A stretch of DNA of 64,000 bases from an uncultured Clostridia bacterium (GCA_947086925.1 CAMUAL010000001.1:1-64000), one strand, 5' to 3'; positions 48,554 to 56,704 are shown, counted from the stretch's first letter. A program made the numbers and translations. The notes: generated by a model from the sequence alone, not told the origin.

Positions 48554-48753
48554 TGAAAGCTAAGCAGATACACGAAATGAAAGACGATGAGCTGATTGCT
48601 AAGCTCGGCGAGCTTAAACAGGAATTGTTTAACCTCAGATTCAGCAACGCTACCGGTCAGCTCAGCAACCCCATGCAAATGGTAGTTTGCAAAAAAGACA
48701 TTGCGCGCATCAAAACGGTGCTCCGTGAGCGCGAACTCGGTAAAAAGGCATAG
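48553..48753 (+). CDS. rpmC: Ribosomal protein L29
   Basis: 66 residues, two antiparallel helices beside the tunnel exit near L23. 'EMKDDELIAKLGELKQELFNLRFSNATGQLSNPMQM' is characteristic. It overlaps rplP by one base, so coupled translation is expected. Confidence 0.97.
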   Translation: MKAKQIHEMKDDELIAKLGELKQELFNLRFSNATGQLSNPMQMVVCKKDIARIKTVLRERELGKKA

Positions 48754-48767
48754 GGAGCGAGGTAATC

Positions 48768-49031
48768 ATGGAAACATTAGAAAGAAACAATCGTAAGGTG
48801 CGCGAAGGTATTGTTGTGTCCGACAAAATGGACAAAACGATTGTCGTTGCAATTAAGGACAAAGCAAAGCACCCTCTGTATAAAAAGACCATTAACAAGA
48901 CCAAAAAACTGAAAGCTCACGACGAAAACAACGAGGCAGGCATAGGCGATACCGTTGAAATAATGGAAACCCGCCATATCTCAAAAGATAAGTGCTGGCG
49001 TCTTGTCAAAGTAGTCGAGAAGGCGAAGTAA
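48768..49031 (+). CDS. rpsQ: Ribosomal protein S17
   Basis: 87 residues, an OB-fold protein that starts assembly of the 30S body. 'RKVREGIVVSDKMDKTIVVAI' opens it, and the C-terminus has 'IGDTVEIMETRHISKDKCWRLV'. GGGAGCGAGG precedes the ATG at 48768. Confidence 0.97.
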   Translation: METLERNNRKVREGIVVSDKMDKTIVVAIKDKAKHPLYKKTINKTKKLKAHDENNEAGIGDTVEIMETRHISKDKCWRLVKVVEKAK

Positions 49032-49045
49032 GGAGAGGTGAAATT

Positions 49046-49414
49046 ATGATACAACCACAGACCTATCTTAAAGTAGCCGACAACAGCGGTGCAAAAGAAA
49101 TCATGTGCATTCGCGTGCTCGGCGGCTCGTTCCGCAGAAGCGGCAATATAGGCGACGTTATCATCGCCTCGGTAAAAAGCGCGTCTACCGGCGGCGCCGT
49201 TAAAAAAGGCGACGTAGTAAAGGCGGTAATCGTGCGCACGAATAAGGGCGTCGGTCGCCCCGACGGCTCGTTTATCCGTTTCGACGATAACGCCGCCGTA
49301 ATAATCGACAACCAGAAACAACCCCGCGGCACCCGTATCTTCGGACCCATTGCCCGCGAGCTCAGAGAAAAAGATTACATGAAAATCATTTCTCTTGCAC
49401 CGGAAGTTTTGTAG
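49046..49414 (+). CDS. rplN: Ribosomal protein L14
   Basis: 122 residues from the ATG at 49046, since MIQPQTYLKVADNSGAKE is the family start and GGAGAGG precedes it; the frame extends upstream into rpsQ without meaning. L14 forms bridge B8 with 16S rRNA and is the binding site of the silencing factor RsfS. 'RRSGNIGDVIIASVK' and 'RGTRIFGPIARELR' are conserved. Confidence 0.98.
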   Translation: MIQPQTYLKVADNSGAKEIMCIRVLGGSFRRSGNIGDVIIASVKSASTGGAVKKGDVVKAVIVRTNKGVGRPDGSFIRFDDNAAVIIDNQKQPRGTRIFGPIARELREKDYMKIISLAPEVL

Positions 49415-49427
49415 GAGGTAAGAGAAC

Positions 49428-49955
49428 ATGAGTTTGAACGTAAAGAAAGGCGACAATGTTGTTATGATTGCCGGCAAAGACAAAGGCAAGACCGGTAAAA
49501 TAACTTCTTGCGACCCCACAAGCGGCAGAGTAGTCGTAGAAGGTTGCAACATTATAACAAAGCACGTTAAGCCCCGCGGCGCAAATCAACCGGGCGGCAA
49601 AAACAAGCTTTCAGGTCCCGTAGACGTTAGCAACGTGCAGATTATCTGCCCCGTTTGCAACAAGGCGACCCGTGTTGCTCACAAAGAGGAAGGCGATAAA
49701 AAGGTTCGCGTTTGCAACAAATGCGGAGCTTCGCTCGACACAAAGAAAGTAGAAAAGAAATCCAAAAAAGGTAAAACCGATAAGGCAGAAGCCGTAGAGG
49801 CGGAAACCGAGGTAAAAGAAAAGACCACGGCAAAAAAGACCGCGGCAAAGAAACCCGCGGCTAAAAAGACCGCGGCCGAAAAGCCCGCGGCTAAGAAAAC
49901 CGTTAAACCCGAGGCAGAAAACACTGCCGATACCGCAAACGGCGGCGAGAACTAA
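49428..49955 (+). CDS. rplX: Ribosomal protein L24 with zinc ribbon and lysine-alanine tail
   Basis: 175 residues; L24 usually has about 100-105. Residues 1-70 are the KOW-type core that starts 50S assembly (VKKGDNVVMIAGKDKGKTGKI). Residues 71-100 carry a zinc ribbon (Cys74, Cys77, Cys96, Cys99), common in Bacillota. The remaining 70 residues are low complexity, with repeats of the type AKKTAAKKPAAKK like a histone H1 tail, then an acidic end. There is no frameshift: the tail is in frame and its stop is followed properly by rplE. GGAGG precedes the ATG. Confidence 0.95.
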   Translation: MSLNVKKGDNVVMIAGKDKGKTGKITSCDPTSGRVVVEGCNIITKHVKPRGANQPGGKNKLSGPVDVSNVQIICPVCNKATRVAHKEEGDKKVRVCNKCGASLDTKKVEKKSKKGKTDKAEAVEAETEVKEKTTAKKTAAKKPAAKKTAAEKPAAKKTVKPEAENTADTANGGEN

Positions 49956-49967
49956 TCGGAGGACACA

Positions 49968-50570
49968 ATGGCAGAAAAGAAAAATCAGGTTGCGGCGAAC
50001 AAGACTGCAACCGATACGAAAAACGATGCCCGTTACCGCCTCAGAAAGCGTTACGTGAGCGAAATCGTTCCCGCTCTTATGAGCGAAAAAGGGTATAAGA
50101 ACATCAACGAAGTTCCCAAGCTCGAAAAAATCACTCTTAATATGCGTCTCGGCGATATTAAGGATAACAGCAAAAGTATTCAGCTTGCGCAAGCCGAACT
50201 CGAAGCTATCTGCGGACAAAAGAGCATTGTAACAAAGGCGAAGAAAAGCGTAGCAAACTTCAAGCTCCGCGAAAATCAGCCCATAGGCATAAAAGTAACC
50301 CTTCGCGGCGATAAAATGTACGAGTTCCTCGATAAGCTTGTTTCGATAGCACTTCCCCGCGTGCGCGACTTCCGCGGAATATCCGGAAAGTCGTTCGACG
50401 GCAGAGGAAACTATTCGATGGGTATAAAAGAGCAAATTATCTTCCCCGAAATTTCCTACGAACAAGTGGAAAAAGTACGCGGTTTCGATATTTGCATAGT
50501 AACTACCGCCAAGTCGGACGATGAAGCGAAAGCATTGCTCACCAAAATGGGCATGCCGTTCAGAAACTAG
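49968..50570 (+). CDS. rplE: Ribosomal protein L5
   Basis: 200 residues, about 20 longer than usual at the N-terminus (a polar stretch to about residue 20 before RYRLRKRYVSEIVPALM). L5 binds 5S rRNA and touches P-site tRNA through bridge B1b. 'NEVPKLEKITLNM', 'FKLRENQPIGIKVTLRG' and 'RVRDFRGISGKSFDGRGNY' are the conserved segments. GGAGGACA precedes the ATG. Confidence 0.97.
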   Translation: MAEKKNQVAANKTATDTKNDARYRLRKRYVSEIVPALMSEKGYKNINEVPKLEKITLNMRLGDIKDNSKSIQLAQAELEAICGQKSIVTKAKKSVANFKLRENQPIGIKVTLRGDKMYEFLDKLVSIALPRVRDFRGISGKSFDGRGNYSMGIKEQIIFPEISYEQVEKVRGFDICIVTTAKSDDEAKALLTKMGMPFRN

Positions 50571-50589
50571 CGGAGGATAGGAGAAAATT

Positions 50590-50775
50590 ATGGCTAAAAA
50601 AGCAATGATTAACAAGCAGCAAAAACCCGCAAAGTTCTCTACGCGCGCATATACGCGTTGCAACATTTGCGGACGTCCGCATGCCGTTTTGAAAAAGTAC
50701 GGTATTTGCAGAATATGCTTCCGCGAACTTGCCTACAAGGGCGAGATTCCCGGCGTTAAAAAGTCGAGCTGGTAA
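50590..50775 (+). CDS. rpsN: Ribosomal protein S14, zinc (type Z) form
   Basis: 61 residues with the CxxC-x12-CxxC zinc site (Cys24, Cys27, Cys40, Cys43). S14 packs in the 30S head near S3 and S10. The short zinc form is the usual one in Bacillota and is replaced by a cysteine-free copy under zinc limitation in some species. 'RPHAVLKKYGICRICFRELAYKGEIPGVKKSSW' is the typical end. Confidence 0.97.
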   Translation: MAKKAMINKQQKPAKFSTRAYTRCNICGRPHAVLKKYGICRICFRELAYKGEIPGVKKSSW

Positions 50776-50790
50776 GGAGGGACAATCAAT

Positions 50791-51189
50791 ATGGTTACAA
50801 CAGACCCCATAGCGGATTTGCTCACGAGAATACGTAATGCGCTCACCGCGCGTCACGACTCCGTATCGGTGCCGGCTTCCAAAATGAAGAAGGCAATCGC
50901 GGATATTCTTGTTGAAGAAGGTTTTATCAAAAGCGCGGAAATCGGCGACGATAACGGACACCCCGTTATCAACATGGTTCTCAAATACGGCAACAAGTAC
51001 GAAAGAGTTATAACAAACCTTAAACGTATCAGTAAGCCGGGCTTGCGTGTATACTGCGGCTACGAAGATTTACCCAAAGTTTTGGGCGGACTCGGAATTG
51101 CGATAATCTCGACAAGCAAGGGCGTAATGACCGATAAACAAGCGCGTGCGCAGAAAGTCGGCGGCGAAGTGCTCGCCTACGTTTGGTAA
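50791..51189 (+). CDS. rpsH: Ribosomal protein S8
   Basis: 132 residues. S8 binds helix 21 of 16S rRNA and in enterobacteria represses the spc operon by binding mRNA near rplE; no such site is identified here. 'DPIADLLTRIRNALTARHDSVSVPASKMKK' and the end 'GVMTDKQARAQKVGGEVLAYVW' are standard. GGAGG precedes the ATG. Confidence 0.98.
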   Translation: MVTTDPIADLLTRIRNALTARHDSVSVPASKMKKAIADILVEEGFIKSAEIGDDNGHPVINMVLKYGNKYERVITNLKRISKPGLRVYCGYEDLPKVLGGLGIAIISTSKGVMTDKQARAQKVGGEVLAYVW

Positions 51190-51201
51190 GGGAGGCTCAG
51201 T

Positions 51202-51744
51202 ATGTCAAGAATAGGTAGAATGCCGATTGCTATTCCCGCAGGCGTTAAGGTTGAAGTAAACGGTGCCGCGGTTAAAGTAAGCGGACCCAAGGGTACGCTC
51301 GAGCGCGAAATAGCAAGCAACAAAATTCAGGTTAAAGTAGAAGGCGCGGAAGTACACGTACTTCGCTCCGACGAAAAGAAAGAAACAAAATCGAAGCACG
51401 GACTTTACCGTCAGCTTATAGCCAACATGGTAGCCGGTGTTGTTACGCCGTTTACCCGCACCCTTATTATTCAGGGCGTAGGTTACAAAGCCGCGGTTGC
51501 CGGAAACAAGCTTACAATGAGCTTAGGTTACAGTCACCCCGTAGAGTTCATTGCTCCCGAGGGAATAACCATTACTTGCCCCGACATTACGACGGTTGTC
51601 GTTTCGGGTATAAGCAAGGAGTTGGTCGGACAGACCGCCGCTACCATTCGCAGTAAGCGACCCGTTGAGCCTTATCACAATTACGGACTCCATTATTCGG
51701 ACGAAGTGCTTGTGAAGAAGGAAGGCAAGACGGCAGGTAAGTAA
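51202..51744 (+). CDS. rplF: Ribosomal protein L6
   Basis: 180 residues with two similar domains. L6 lies by the sarcin-ricin loop where elongation factors bind. 'MSRIGRMPIAIPAGVKVEV' and the C-terminal 'RSKRPVEPYHNYGLHYSDE' (usually 'RPPEPYKGKGI.Y') differ slightly in the last segment but are clearly L6. GGGAGG precedes the ATG. Confidence 0.98.
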   Translation: MSRIGRMPIAIPAGVKVEVNGAAVKVSGPKGTLEREIASNKIQVKVEGAEVHVLRSDEKKETKSKHGLYRQLIANMVAGVVTPFTRTLIIQGVGYKAAVAGNKLTMSLGYSHPVEFIAPEGITITCPDITTVVVSGISKELVGQTAATIRSKRPVEPYHNYGLHYSDEVLVKKEGKTAGK

Positions 51745-51756
51745 GGAGCGTAAAAT

Positions 51757-52119
51757 ATGATAAACAAGCAGAATAAAAATCAGATTCGTTTAAAACGTCA
51801 TTTGCGCGTTCGCAGCAACATTTCGGGAACGGCTCAGTGCCCGCGCCTTAATGTTTACCGCTCCACAAGTCACATTTACGCACAGGTTATCGACGACGTG
51901 GCGGGCAAAACGCTTGCCGCAAGTTCGACTGTGGCAAAAGACGTCAACGTCAAAGGTAAAACCAAAACCGAGGCTGCCGCAATAGTCGGTGCCGACGTTG
52001 CCAAAAAGGCAATGGCAAAAGGTATAGCTTGCGTCGTATTCGACCGCGGCGGCTACCTTTACACGGGCAGAGTTAAAGCTCTTGCCGACGGCGCGCGCGA
52101 AGCGGGACTCAAATTTTAA
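51757..52119 (+). CDS. rplR: Ribosomal protein L18
   Basis: 120 residues. L18 brings 5S rRNA to the 50S subunit with L5. 'RLKRHLRVRSNISGTAQCPRLNVYRSTSHIYAQVIDD' and the end 'FDRGGYLYTGRVKALADGAREAGLKF' are standard. AAGGAGCG precedes the ATG. Confidence 0.98.
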   Translation: MINKQNKNQIRLKRHLRVRSNISGTAQCPRLNVYRSTSHIYAQVIDDVAGKTLAASSTVAKDVNVKGKTKTEAAAIVGADVAKKAMAKGIACVVFDRGGYLYTGRVKALADGAREAGLKF

Positions 52120-52134
52120 CGGAGGAAATCGGAA

Positions 52135-52647
52135 ATGGCAAGACGTGAACGTGAAGAAATGAAGCCGGATGACGGCTTTAAAAGCAAACTCGTAGCGGTA
52201 AACCGTATCACAAAGGTTGTTAAGGGCGGACGCAACATGCGCTTTTCGGCACTTGTTGTAGTCGGCGACGGCAACGGCAATGTGGGTATTGGTACCGGCA
52301 AAGCCGCCGAAGTCCCCGAGGCTATCAAAAAGGCGGAAGGCGTTGCTCGTCGCAGTTTGGTTAAAATTGCGCTCAGCGACGGCACTATACCGCATGAGAT
52401 AATAGGTAAGTTCGGAACTTCGCAGGTATTACTGCGTCCCGCTCCCGAAGGTACCGGCGTTATAGCCGGCGGCAGCGTGCGTGCGGTGGTAGAGCTTGCG
52501 GGCATTAAGAACATAACTACCAAAAGCTACGGCAGCCGTAATCCCATAAACAGCGTTAAGGCTACTTTCAGCGGGCTTACATCGCTTCGTTCGCCCGAAC
52601 AGGTGGCGGCACTCCGCGGTAAAACCGTAGAAGAAATTTTAGGATAG
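52135..52647 (+). CDS. rpsE: Ribosomal protein S5
   Basis: 170 residues. S5 has a double-stranded-RNA-binding-like domain and an S5-fold domain; it controls decoding accuracy and mRNA entry. 'KLVAVNRITKVVKGGRNMRFSALVVVGDGNGNVGIG' holds the loop altered in spectinomycin-resistant mutants, unaltered here. GGAGG precedes the ATG. Confidence 0.98.
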   Translation: MARREREEMKPDDGFKSKLVAVNRITKVVKGGRNMRFSALVVVGDGNGNVGIGTGKAAEVPEAIKKAEGVARRSLVKIALSDGTIPHEIIGKFGTSQVLLRPAPEGTGVIAGGSVRAVVELAGIKNITTKSYGSRNPINSVKATFSGLTSLRSPEQVAALRGKTVEEILG

Positions 52648-52657
52648 GAGAGGCGAT

Positions 52658-52873
52658 ATGGCTACAAAAAAGACCGATAAAGCCGCTGATAAGATGCTTA
52701 AAGTTACGCTTGTAAAAAGCACAATCGGCAGCCTTGAAAAGCATAAAAGAACAGTTCAGGCATTGGGACTTAAAAAAATTCGTTCCAGCGTTGTGGTACG
52801 CGACAATCCCGCTATGCGCGGAATGATTTTCGCGGTTAAGCACCTTGTGAGCGTAGAGGAGGTACAAGCCTAA
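52658..52873 (+). CDS. rpmD: Ribosomal protein L30
   Basis: 71 residues, about 10 longer than usual due to a lysine-rich N-terminus; the core starts at LKVTLVKSTIGSLEKHKRTVQALGLKK. L30 lies on the 50S surface near domain II of 23S rRNA. The stop shares one base with the rplO start. Confidence 0.96.
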   Translation: MATKKTDKAADKMLKVTLVKSTIGSLEKHKRTVQALGLKKIRSSVVVRDNPAMRGMIFAVKHLVSVEEVQA

Positions 52874-53316
52874 TGAAAATGAATGACATTTCACCCGCGG
52901 CGGGTGCGAGAAAAGCACCCAAGCGTTTGGGGCGCGGTATCGGTTCGGGTACCGGAAAAACCAGCGGTAAAGGACACAAGGGACAGTGGGCAAGAAGCGG
53001 CGGCGGAGTACGTCCCGGCTTCGAGGGCGGACAGATGCCGCTCAGCCGCAGAATACCCAAATCGGGTTTTGACAACCGCTACAAGAAAGTATATTCGATA
53101 GTAAATCTCGACGACCTCAATTCGTTTGACGACGGTGCGGTTGTGAACGCCGAGGAGCTTAAAAAAGCGGGCGTGCTCAGCAAAATCGAACCTTACGGAT
53201 TAAAGGTGCTCGGCAACGGAGAACTCACCAAAAAAGTTACCGTTCAGGCTAAGAAATTCTCGAAATCCGCAGCGGAAAAAATAGAGAAGGCCGGCGGTAA
53301 AGCAGAGGTGTTGTAA
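52873..53316 (+). CDS. rplO: Ribosomal protein L15
   Basis: 147 residues. The Gly/Arg-rich N-terminal arm (RLGRGIGSGTGKTSGKGHKGQ) penetrates 23S rRNA and the C-terminal domain is globular. The stop overlaps the secY start by one base, giving tight coupling of ribosome and translocon synthesis, as in most bacteria. Confidence 0.98.
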   Translation: MKMNDISPAAGARKAPKRLGRGIGSGTGKTSGKGHKGQWARSGGGVRPGFEGGQMPLSRRIPKSGFDNRYKKVYSIVNLDDLNSFDDGAVVNAEELKKAGVLSKIEPYGLKVLGNGELTKKVTVQAKKFSKSAAEKIEKAGGKAEVL

Positions 53317-54638
53317 TGTTTCAAACTCTCGTTAACGCGTTTAAGAATAAGGACGTAAGAAAAAAGATTCTTATTACTTTGGCGCTTATGTTTGTTTACC
53401 GCTTAGGGTGTTGGTTGCCTATTCCCGGTATAGCCGGCGAAACTTACACCGGCTCGGTCGGCAATTCGGGTAACATACTCGACTTGCTCGGCATGATTAC
53501 CGGCGGCGCGCTTCAAAACGGTGCTTTTCTTGCAATAGGAATATCGCCGTATATCAATGCGTCGATTATCATTCAGTTGCTTACCGTTGCTATCCCCCCA
53601 CTTGAAAGACTCAGTAAGCAAGGTGACGAGGGCAGAAAGAAACTCAACAAAATAACAAGATACTTCACTTTGGTACTTGCCGTTGCGCAAGCCGCGGGTA
53701 TTTTGGTTAGCTTTGTAAATTCCGATTCAATCAGTACCGGCTTGTTCGGCGTGGCATTGCCCGAATGGCTTGTGTGCATGTTCGTAGGCATTATACTCGT
53801 ATCCGGTTCTATGTTCACAATGTGGCTCGGCGAGAGAATCACCGAAATCGGAGTAGGTAACGGCATTTCGCTCCTTATCTTCGTAGGTATCCTTTCCACC
53901 GCAGGCATAAGCATTGTATCGGTATTCACCATTTGGTTCAGCGGCAGTGCGGGTGCGGATATGGCCCCGTGGGCACTGTTGGCGTTCGCTTTGCTTGTAA
54001 TACTTATCTTTGCGTTTATTGTATTCGTAGACCTTGCCGAGCGCAAGATTCCCGTGCACTACGCAAAACAGATTAAAGGTCGCAAGCAGTACGGCGGACA
54101 AACCACATATATTCCCATTAAAGTAAACGCAAGCGGCGTATTGCCCATCATATTTGCAACCGCAATACTTTCGTTCCCTCAGCTCATAATGTCGCTGTTC
54201 AACATGGACAATGCTTTTTATACATGGTGGCAGAAATGGCTCGGAACGGGGCAACCCATTTATATAGTTGTAATGGGACTGCTGATATTGTTTTTCAGTT
54301 TCTTCTATGCGCAGATTCAGTTCAATGCAGAAGAAGTCGCACGCAATATTCAGCAGTACGGCGGAAATATTACCGGATTACGTCCCGGCAAAATGACAAG
54401 CGAATATCTTAACAGAGTAAACAAGCGTTTAACTTTGTTCGGTGCGATATTCCTTGCGATTATCGCAATCGTTCCTTCGCTTATATTCAGTTTCGTATTC
54501 CAAAACAGCGAAGCGGCGTCGCTTGTAAACGCGTTCAGCGCAACAGGTATGCTAATCGTTGTATCGGTGGCTATCGAGTTCCAAAAACAACTTGAAAGTC
54601 AGCTTATGATGAAGCAGTATCGCGGTTTCTTGAAATAG
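53316..54638 (+). CDS. secY: Preprotein translocase channel SecY
   Basis: 440 residues with ten membrane helices. The plug region after helix 1 has 'GNSGNILDLLGMITGGAL', helix 2b/3 has 'SPYINASIIIQLL', and the cytosolic loop C5 with 'KQYGGNITGLRPGKMTSEYLNRV' contacts the ribosome and SecA. It forms the channel with SecE. It overlaps rplO by one base. Downstream is a 279-bp spacer with repeats from families 1, 2 and 3 before adk, so the cluster is interrupted here. Confidence 0.98.
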   Translation: MFQTLVNAFKNKDVRKKILITLALMFVYRLGCWLPIPGIAGETYTGSVGNSGNILDLLGMITGGALQNGAFLAIGISPYINASIIIQLLTVAIPPLERLSKQGDEGRKKLNKITRYFTLVLAVAQAAGILVSFVNSDSISTGLFGVALPEWLVCMFVGIILVSGSMFTMWLGERITEIGVGNGISLLIFVGILSTAGISIVSVFTIWFSGSAGADMAPWALLAFALLVILIFAFIVFVDLAERKIPVHYAKQIKGRKQYGGQTTYIPIKVNASGVLPIIFATAILSFPQLIMSLFNMDNAFYTWWQKWLGTGQPIYIVVMGLLILFFSFFYAQIQFNAEEVARNIQQYGGNITGLRPGKMTSEYLNRVNKRLTLFGAIFLAIIAIVPSLIFSFVFQNSEAASLVNAFSATGMLIVVSVAIEFQKQLESQLMMKQYRGFLK

Positions 54639-54686
54639 TCGGCTGCATATACGGGCGCATCTTAATTGTTTGGGTGTTTGTTGCTC

Positions 54687-54745
54687 GCTCGGTCAGGTGC
54701 GTATTTGTACGCGTTCTCGCGTGCGCGCCAACTGTTGCGAAAATC
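54687..54745 (+). repeat. Dispersed repeat, family 2, copy B
   Basis: 59 bp, the same length as copy A at 34989-35047, with about ten differences and an identical 20-bp end ending in GCGAAAATC. It is in the secY-adk spacer. Confidence 0.85.
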
Positions 54746-54769
54746 AGTGCCGAGTTAAATTAGGGAAAG

Positions 54770-54794
54770 CCCCCTCCGCTACGGTCGGGGTGAC
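54770..54794 (+). repeat. Dispersed palindromic repeat, family 1, right arm
   Basis: A CCCCTCCGCTACGGTCGGGG type arm ending in TGAC, in the secY-adk spacer. Confidence 0.75.
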
Positions 54795-54872
54795 GAAGTC
54801 AATTTATAACGGGTTACAAAGCAACCTATATGCGTGACAAAGCCCACCTATAACGAGTGGCAAGTAAAGCCC

Positions 54873-54904
54873 ATTAAAAGTTTTTCAAGCTTTTTACAAA
54901 AAGC
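54873..54904 (+). repeat. Dispersed repeat, family 3, copy B
   Basis: ATTAAAAGTTTTT plus a GCTTTTT/AAAAAGC hairpin with a 2-nt loop, ending directly at the adk ribosome binding site GGGAGG. Confidence 0.7.
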
Positions 54905-54917
54905 GGGAGGATAAAGA

Positions 54918-55544
54918 ATGAAAATCGTTTTACTCGGCGCGCCGGGCGCAGGTAAAGGAACACAGGCAGTCAAGATTGCCGAAAAGTACAATGTTGTGCA
55001 TATTTCCACGGGCGACATCTTCCGCAAGAATCTTAAAGAAGGCACGCCTGTTGGACTCAAAGCAAAAGCGTATATCGATAAAGGTCAGCTTGTTCCCGAC
55101 GAAGTAACTTGCGAAATAGTTGCCGAGCGTCTTAAAGAGTCGGATTGCAAAAAAGGCTTTATGCTCGACGGATTTCCCCGTAACGTAATGCAAGCGGAAG
55201 CACTCGATAAAATGGCAGACGTTGACTTGGTGCTCAATCTTGCCGTAGACCTCGATAAGCTCATGGCTCGTCTTACGGGTCGCAGAGTATGTTCGTCTTG
55301 CGGCGAAAGCTACCACGTATCCGCGTTTGACGGCAAAAAATGCACGAAGTGCGGCGGCGACGTTATACAGCGTGCCGATGACACCGAGGAAACGGTGGGC
55401 AACCGTCTTAAAGTTTACACCGAGCAAACTCAGCCTCTTATCGATTACTACTTGGCAAAGGGCAAGCTCAAATCGGTTGACGGCATGAAAGCTATCGATG
55501 ATGTGTTTGCCGAAGTGGTAACGGTTCTCGACAAAATAAAATAG
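54918..55544 (+). CDS. adk: Adenylate kinase with zinc-binding lid
   Basis: Interconverts ATP, ADP and AMP. 208 residues: P-loop GAPGAGKGTQ at 7-16, the NMP-binding segment with 'HISTGDIFRKN', 'DGFPRN', and a lid domain with four cysteines (125, 128, 142 and 145), the zinc-bound form typical of Gram-positive bacteria. GGGAGG precedes the ATG at 54918, next to a family 3 repeat. The secY-adk-map order is conserved. Confidence 0.98.
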   Translation: MKIVLLGAPGAGKGTQAVKIAEKYNVVHISTGDIFRKNLKEGTPVGLKAKAYIDKGQLVPDEVTCEIVAERLKESDCKKGFMLDGFPRNVMQAEALDKMADVDLVLNLAVDLDKLMARLTGRRVCSSCGESYHVSAFDGKKCTKCGGDVIQRADDTEETVGNRLKVYTEQTQPLIDYYLAKGKLKSVDGMKAIDDVFAEVVTVLDKIK

Positions 55545-55557
55545 TCGTCGGTAATCC

Positions 55558-55596
55558 GATTAAAATTTTTTTGCCTGTTTTTTGCAAAAAAGCAGG
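55558..55596 (+). repeat. Dispersed repeat, family 3, copy C
   Basis: A diverged copy: ATTAAAATTTTTTT plus a CCTGTTTTTT/AAAAAAGCAGG type hairpin, ending just before the map start. Confidence 0.6.
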
Positions 55597-55604
55597 ATTG
55601 AATA

Positions 55605-56348
55605 ATGATAACAGTAAAAAAGCCGAACGAACTTAATAAAATGCGTGTTGCGGGCAAACTTACGGGCGATACTCTCAGATATATAGAGGAGTACGTAAAA
55701 CCGGGGGTGACAACCGCCGAAATAAACCGTCTTATTCACGAGTTTATTACTTCCCACGATGCTATCCCGTCGTTTTTGGGTTACTGCGGCTATCCCGCCT
55801 CGGCTTGCGTTTCGGTAAACGACGTAGTGGTTCACGGAATCCCGAGCGGATACGTACTGCAAGAAGGCGACATAGTGTCGGTGGACGTAGGCGTAATAAA
55901 AGACGGATGGCAGGGCGATGCGGCAAGGACGTTTGCGGTCGGTAAAATATCCGCCGCGGCGCAAAAGCTTATCGACGTTACGCGCGAATGTTTCTACGAA
56001 GGCATCAAGCACGCAAAAAACGGAAAACGACTCGGCGATTTAAGTCATGCGATTCAGGCTCATGCCGAAAGCCACGGTTACGGCGTTGTGCGTGAAATGG
56101 TAGGACACGGTATAGGCAGAAAAATGCACGAAGACCCCTCGGTGCCGAATTTCGGAACGGCGGGAACGGGCGTTATGTTTAAATCGGGTTACACCATAGC
56201 GGTAGAACCTATGATAAACGCAGGTACGTTTAAAATCAAATTCGATTCCGACGGTTGGACAACGCGAACCGCCGACGGGAGCTTGTCGGCGCATTACGAA
56301 AACACCATAGCGATTTTCGACGGAGAACCCGAAATTCTGACGCTTTAA
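55605..56348 (+). CDS. map: Methionine aminopeptidase, type I
   Basis: Removes the initiator methionine from new proteins when the next residue is small. 247 residues, short type Ia without a zinc-finger extension. The metal ligands are visible in VDVGVIKDGWQGDAARTF (two Asp), GHGIGRKMHE (His), VEPMIN (Glu) and the C-terminal HYENTIAI (Glu), with the substrate histidine in VVHGIPS. A weak AGGATT precedes the ATG, right after a family 3 repeat. Confidence 0.97.
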   Translation: MITVKKPNELNKMRVAGKLTGDTLRYIEEYVKPGVTTAEINRLIHEFITSHDAIPSFLGYCGYPASACVSVNDVVVHGIPSGYVLQEGDIVSVDVGVIKDGWQGDAARTFAVGKISAAAQKLIDVTRECFYEGIKHAKNGKRLGDLSHAIQAHAESHGYGVVREMVGHGIGRKMHEDPSVPNFGTAGTGVMFKSGYTIAVEPMINAGTFKIKFDSDGWTTRTADGSLSAHYENTIAIFDGEPEILTL

Positions 56349-56384
56349 CAGGCAAATCCCATAAAAACAAAGTGTTTCAGTCAC

Positions 56385-56413
56385 TTTACAAAGAGAAAAT
56401 TATGTGCTATAAT
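56385..56413 (+). promoter_or_regulatory. Promoter-like element at the KOW protein start
   Basis: TTTACA (56385-56390), 17 bp, TATAAT (56408-56413) preceded by TGC (extended -10). The predicted start (about 56420) is inside the KOW gene, so it would serve infA-rpmJ rather than that gene. It may be a chance match. Confidence 0.45.
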
Positions 56414-56695
56414 AATATGTACGCCCTTAAAGTTCCCGAAGTCGGACTTGCGGTTGTAAGCCGCATGGGGCACGATAAAGGAAGGTTGTATATAGTAGCG
56501 GCGGTGCTCAATTCCGACTTTATATTGTGTACCGACGGCGATGTGCGACCGCTCGATAAACCCAAAACAAAGAGGGTAAAGCACGTAAAAGCGATTTGTT
56601 TGTCGGAACCGGCGCAAACTGCGATAAAAAGCGGTAAACCGACCGACGCAAAGATAAAAAAAATTCTCAGAGATTTGAAAGACAAAAAACAATAA
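56402..56695 (+). CDS. KOW-domain RNA-binding protein
   Basis: 97 residues. A KOW motif occupies about residues 9-40 ('EVGLAVVSRMGHDKGRLYIVAAVLNSDFILCTDGDVRPLDKPK'), followed by a basic tail ending KKILRDLKDKKQ. Clostridia commonly encode such a protein, related to ribosomal L14e or YlxR-like factors, between map and infA; a ribosomal role is likely but not shown. The ATG at 56402 follows AAAGAG; an ATG at 56417 lacks a site. A promoter-like sequence overlaps the first codons. Confidence 0.85.
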   Translation: MCYNNMYALKVPEVGLAVVSRMGHDKGRLYIVAAVLNSDFILCTDGDVRPLDKPKTKRVKHVKAICLSEPAQTAIKSGKPTDAKIKKILRDLKDKKQ

Positions 56696-56704
56696 GGAGA
56701 GGTT

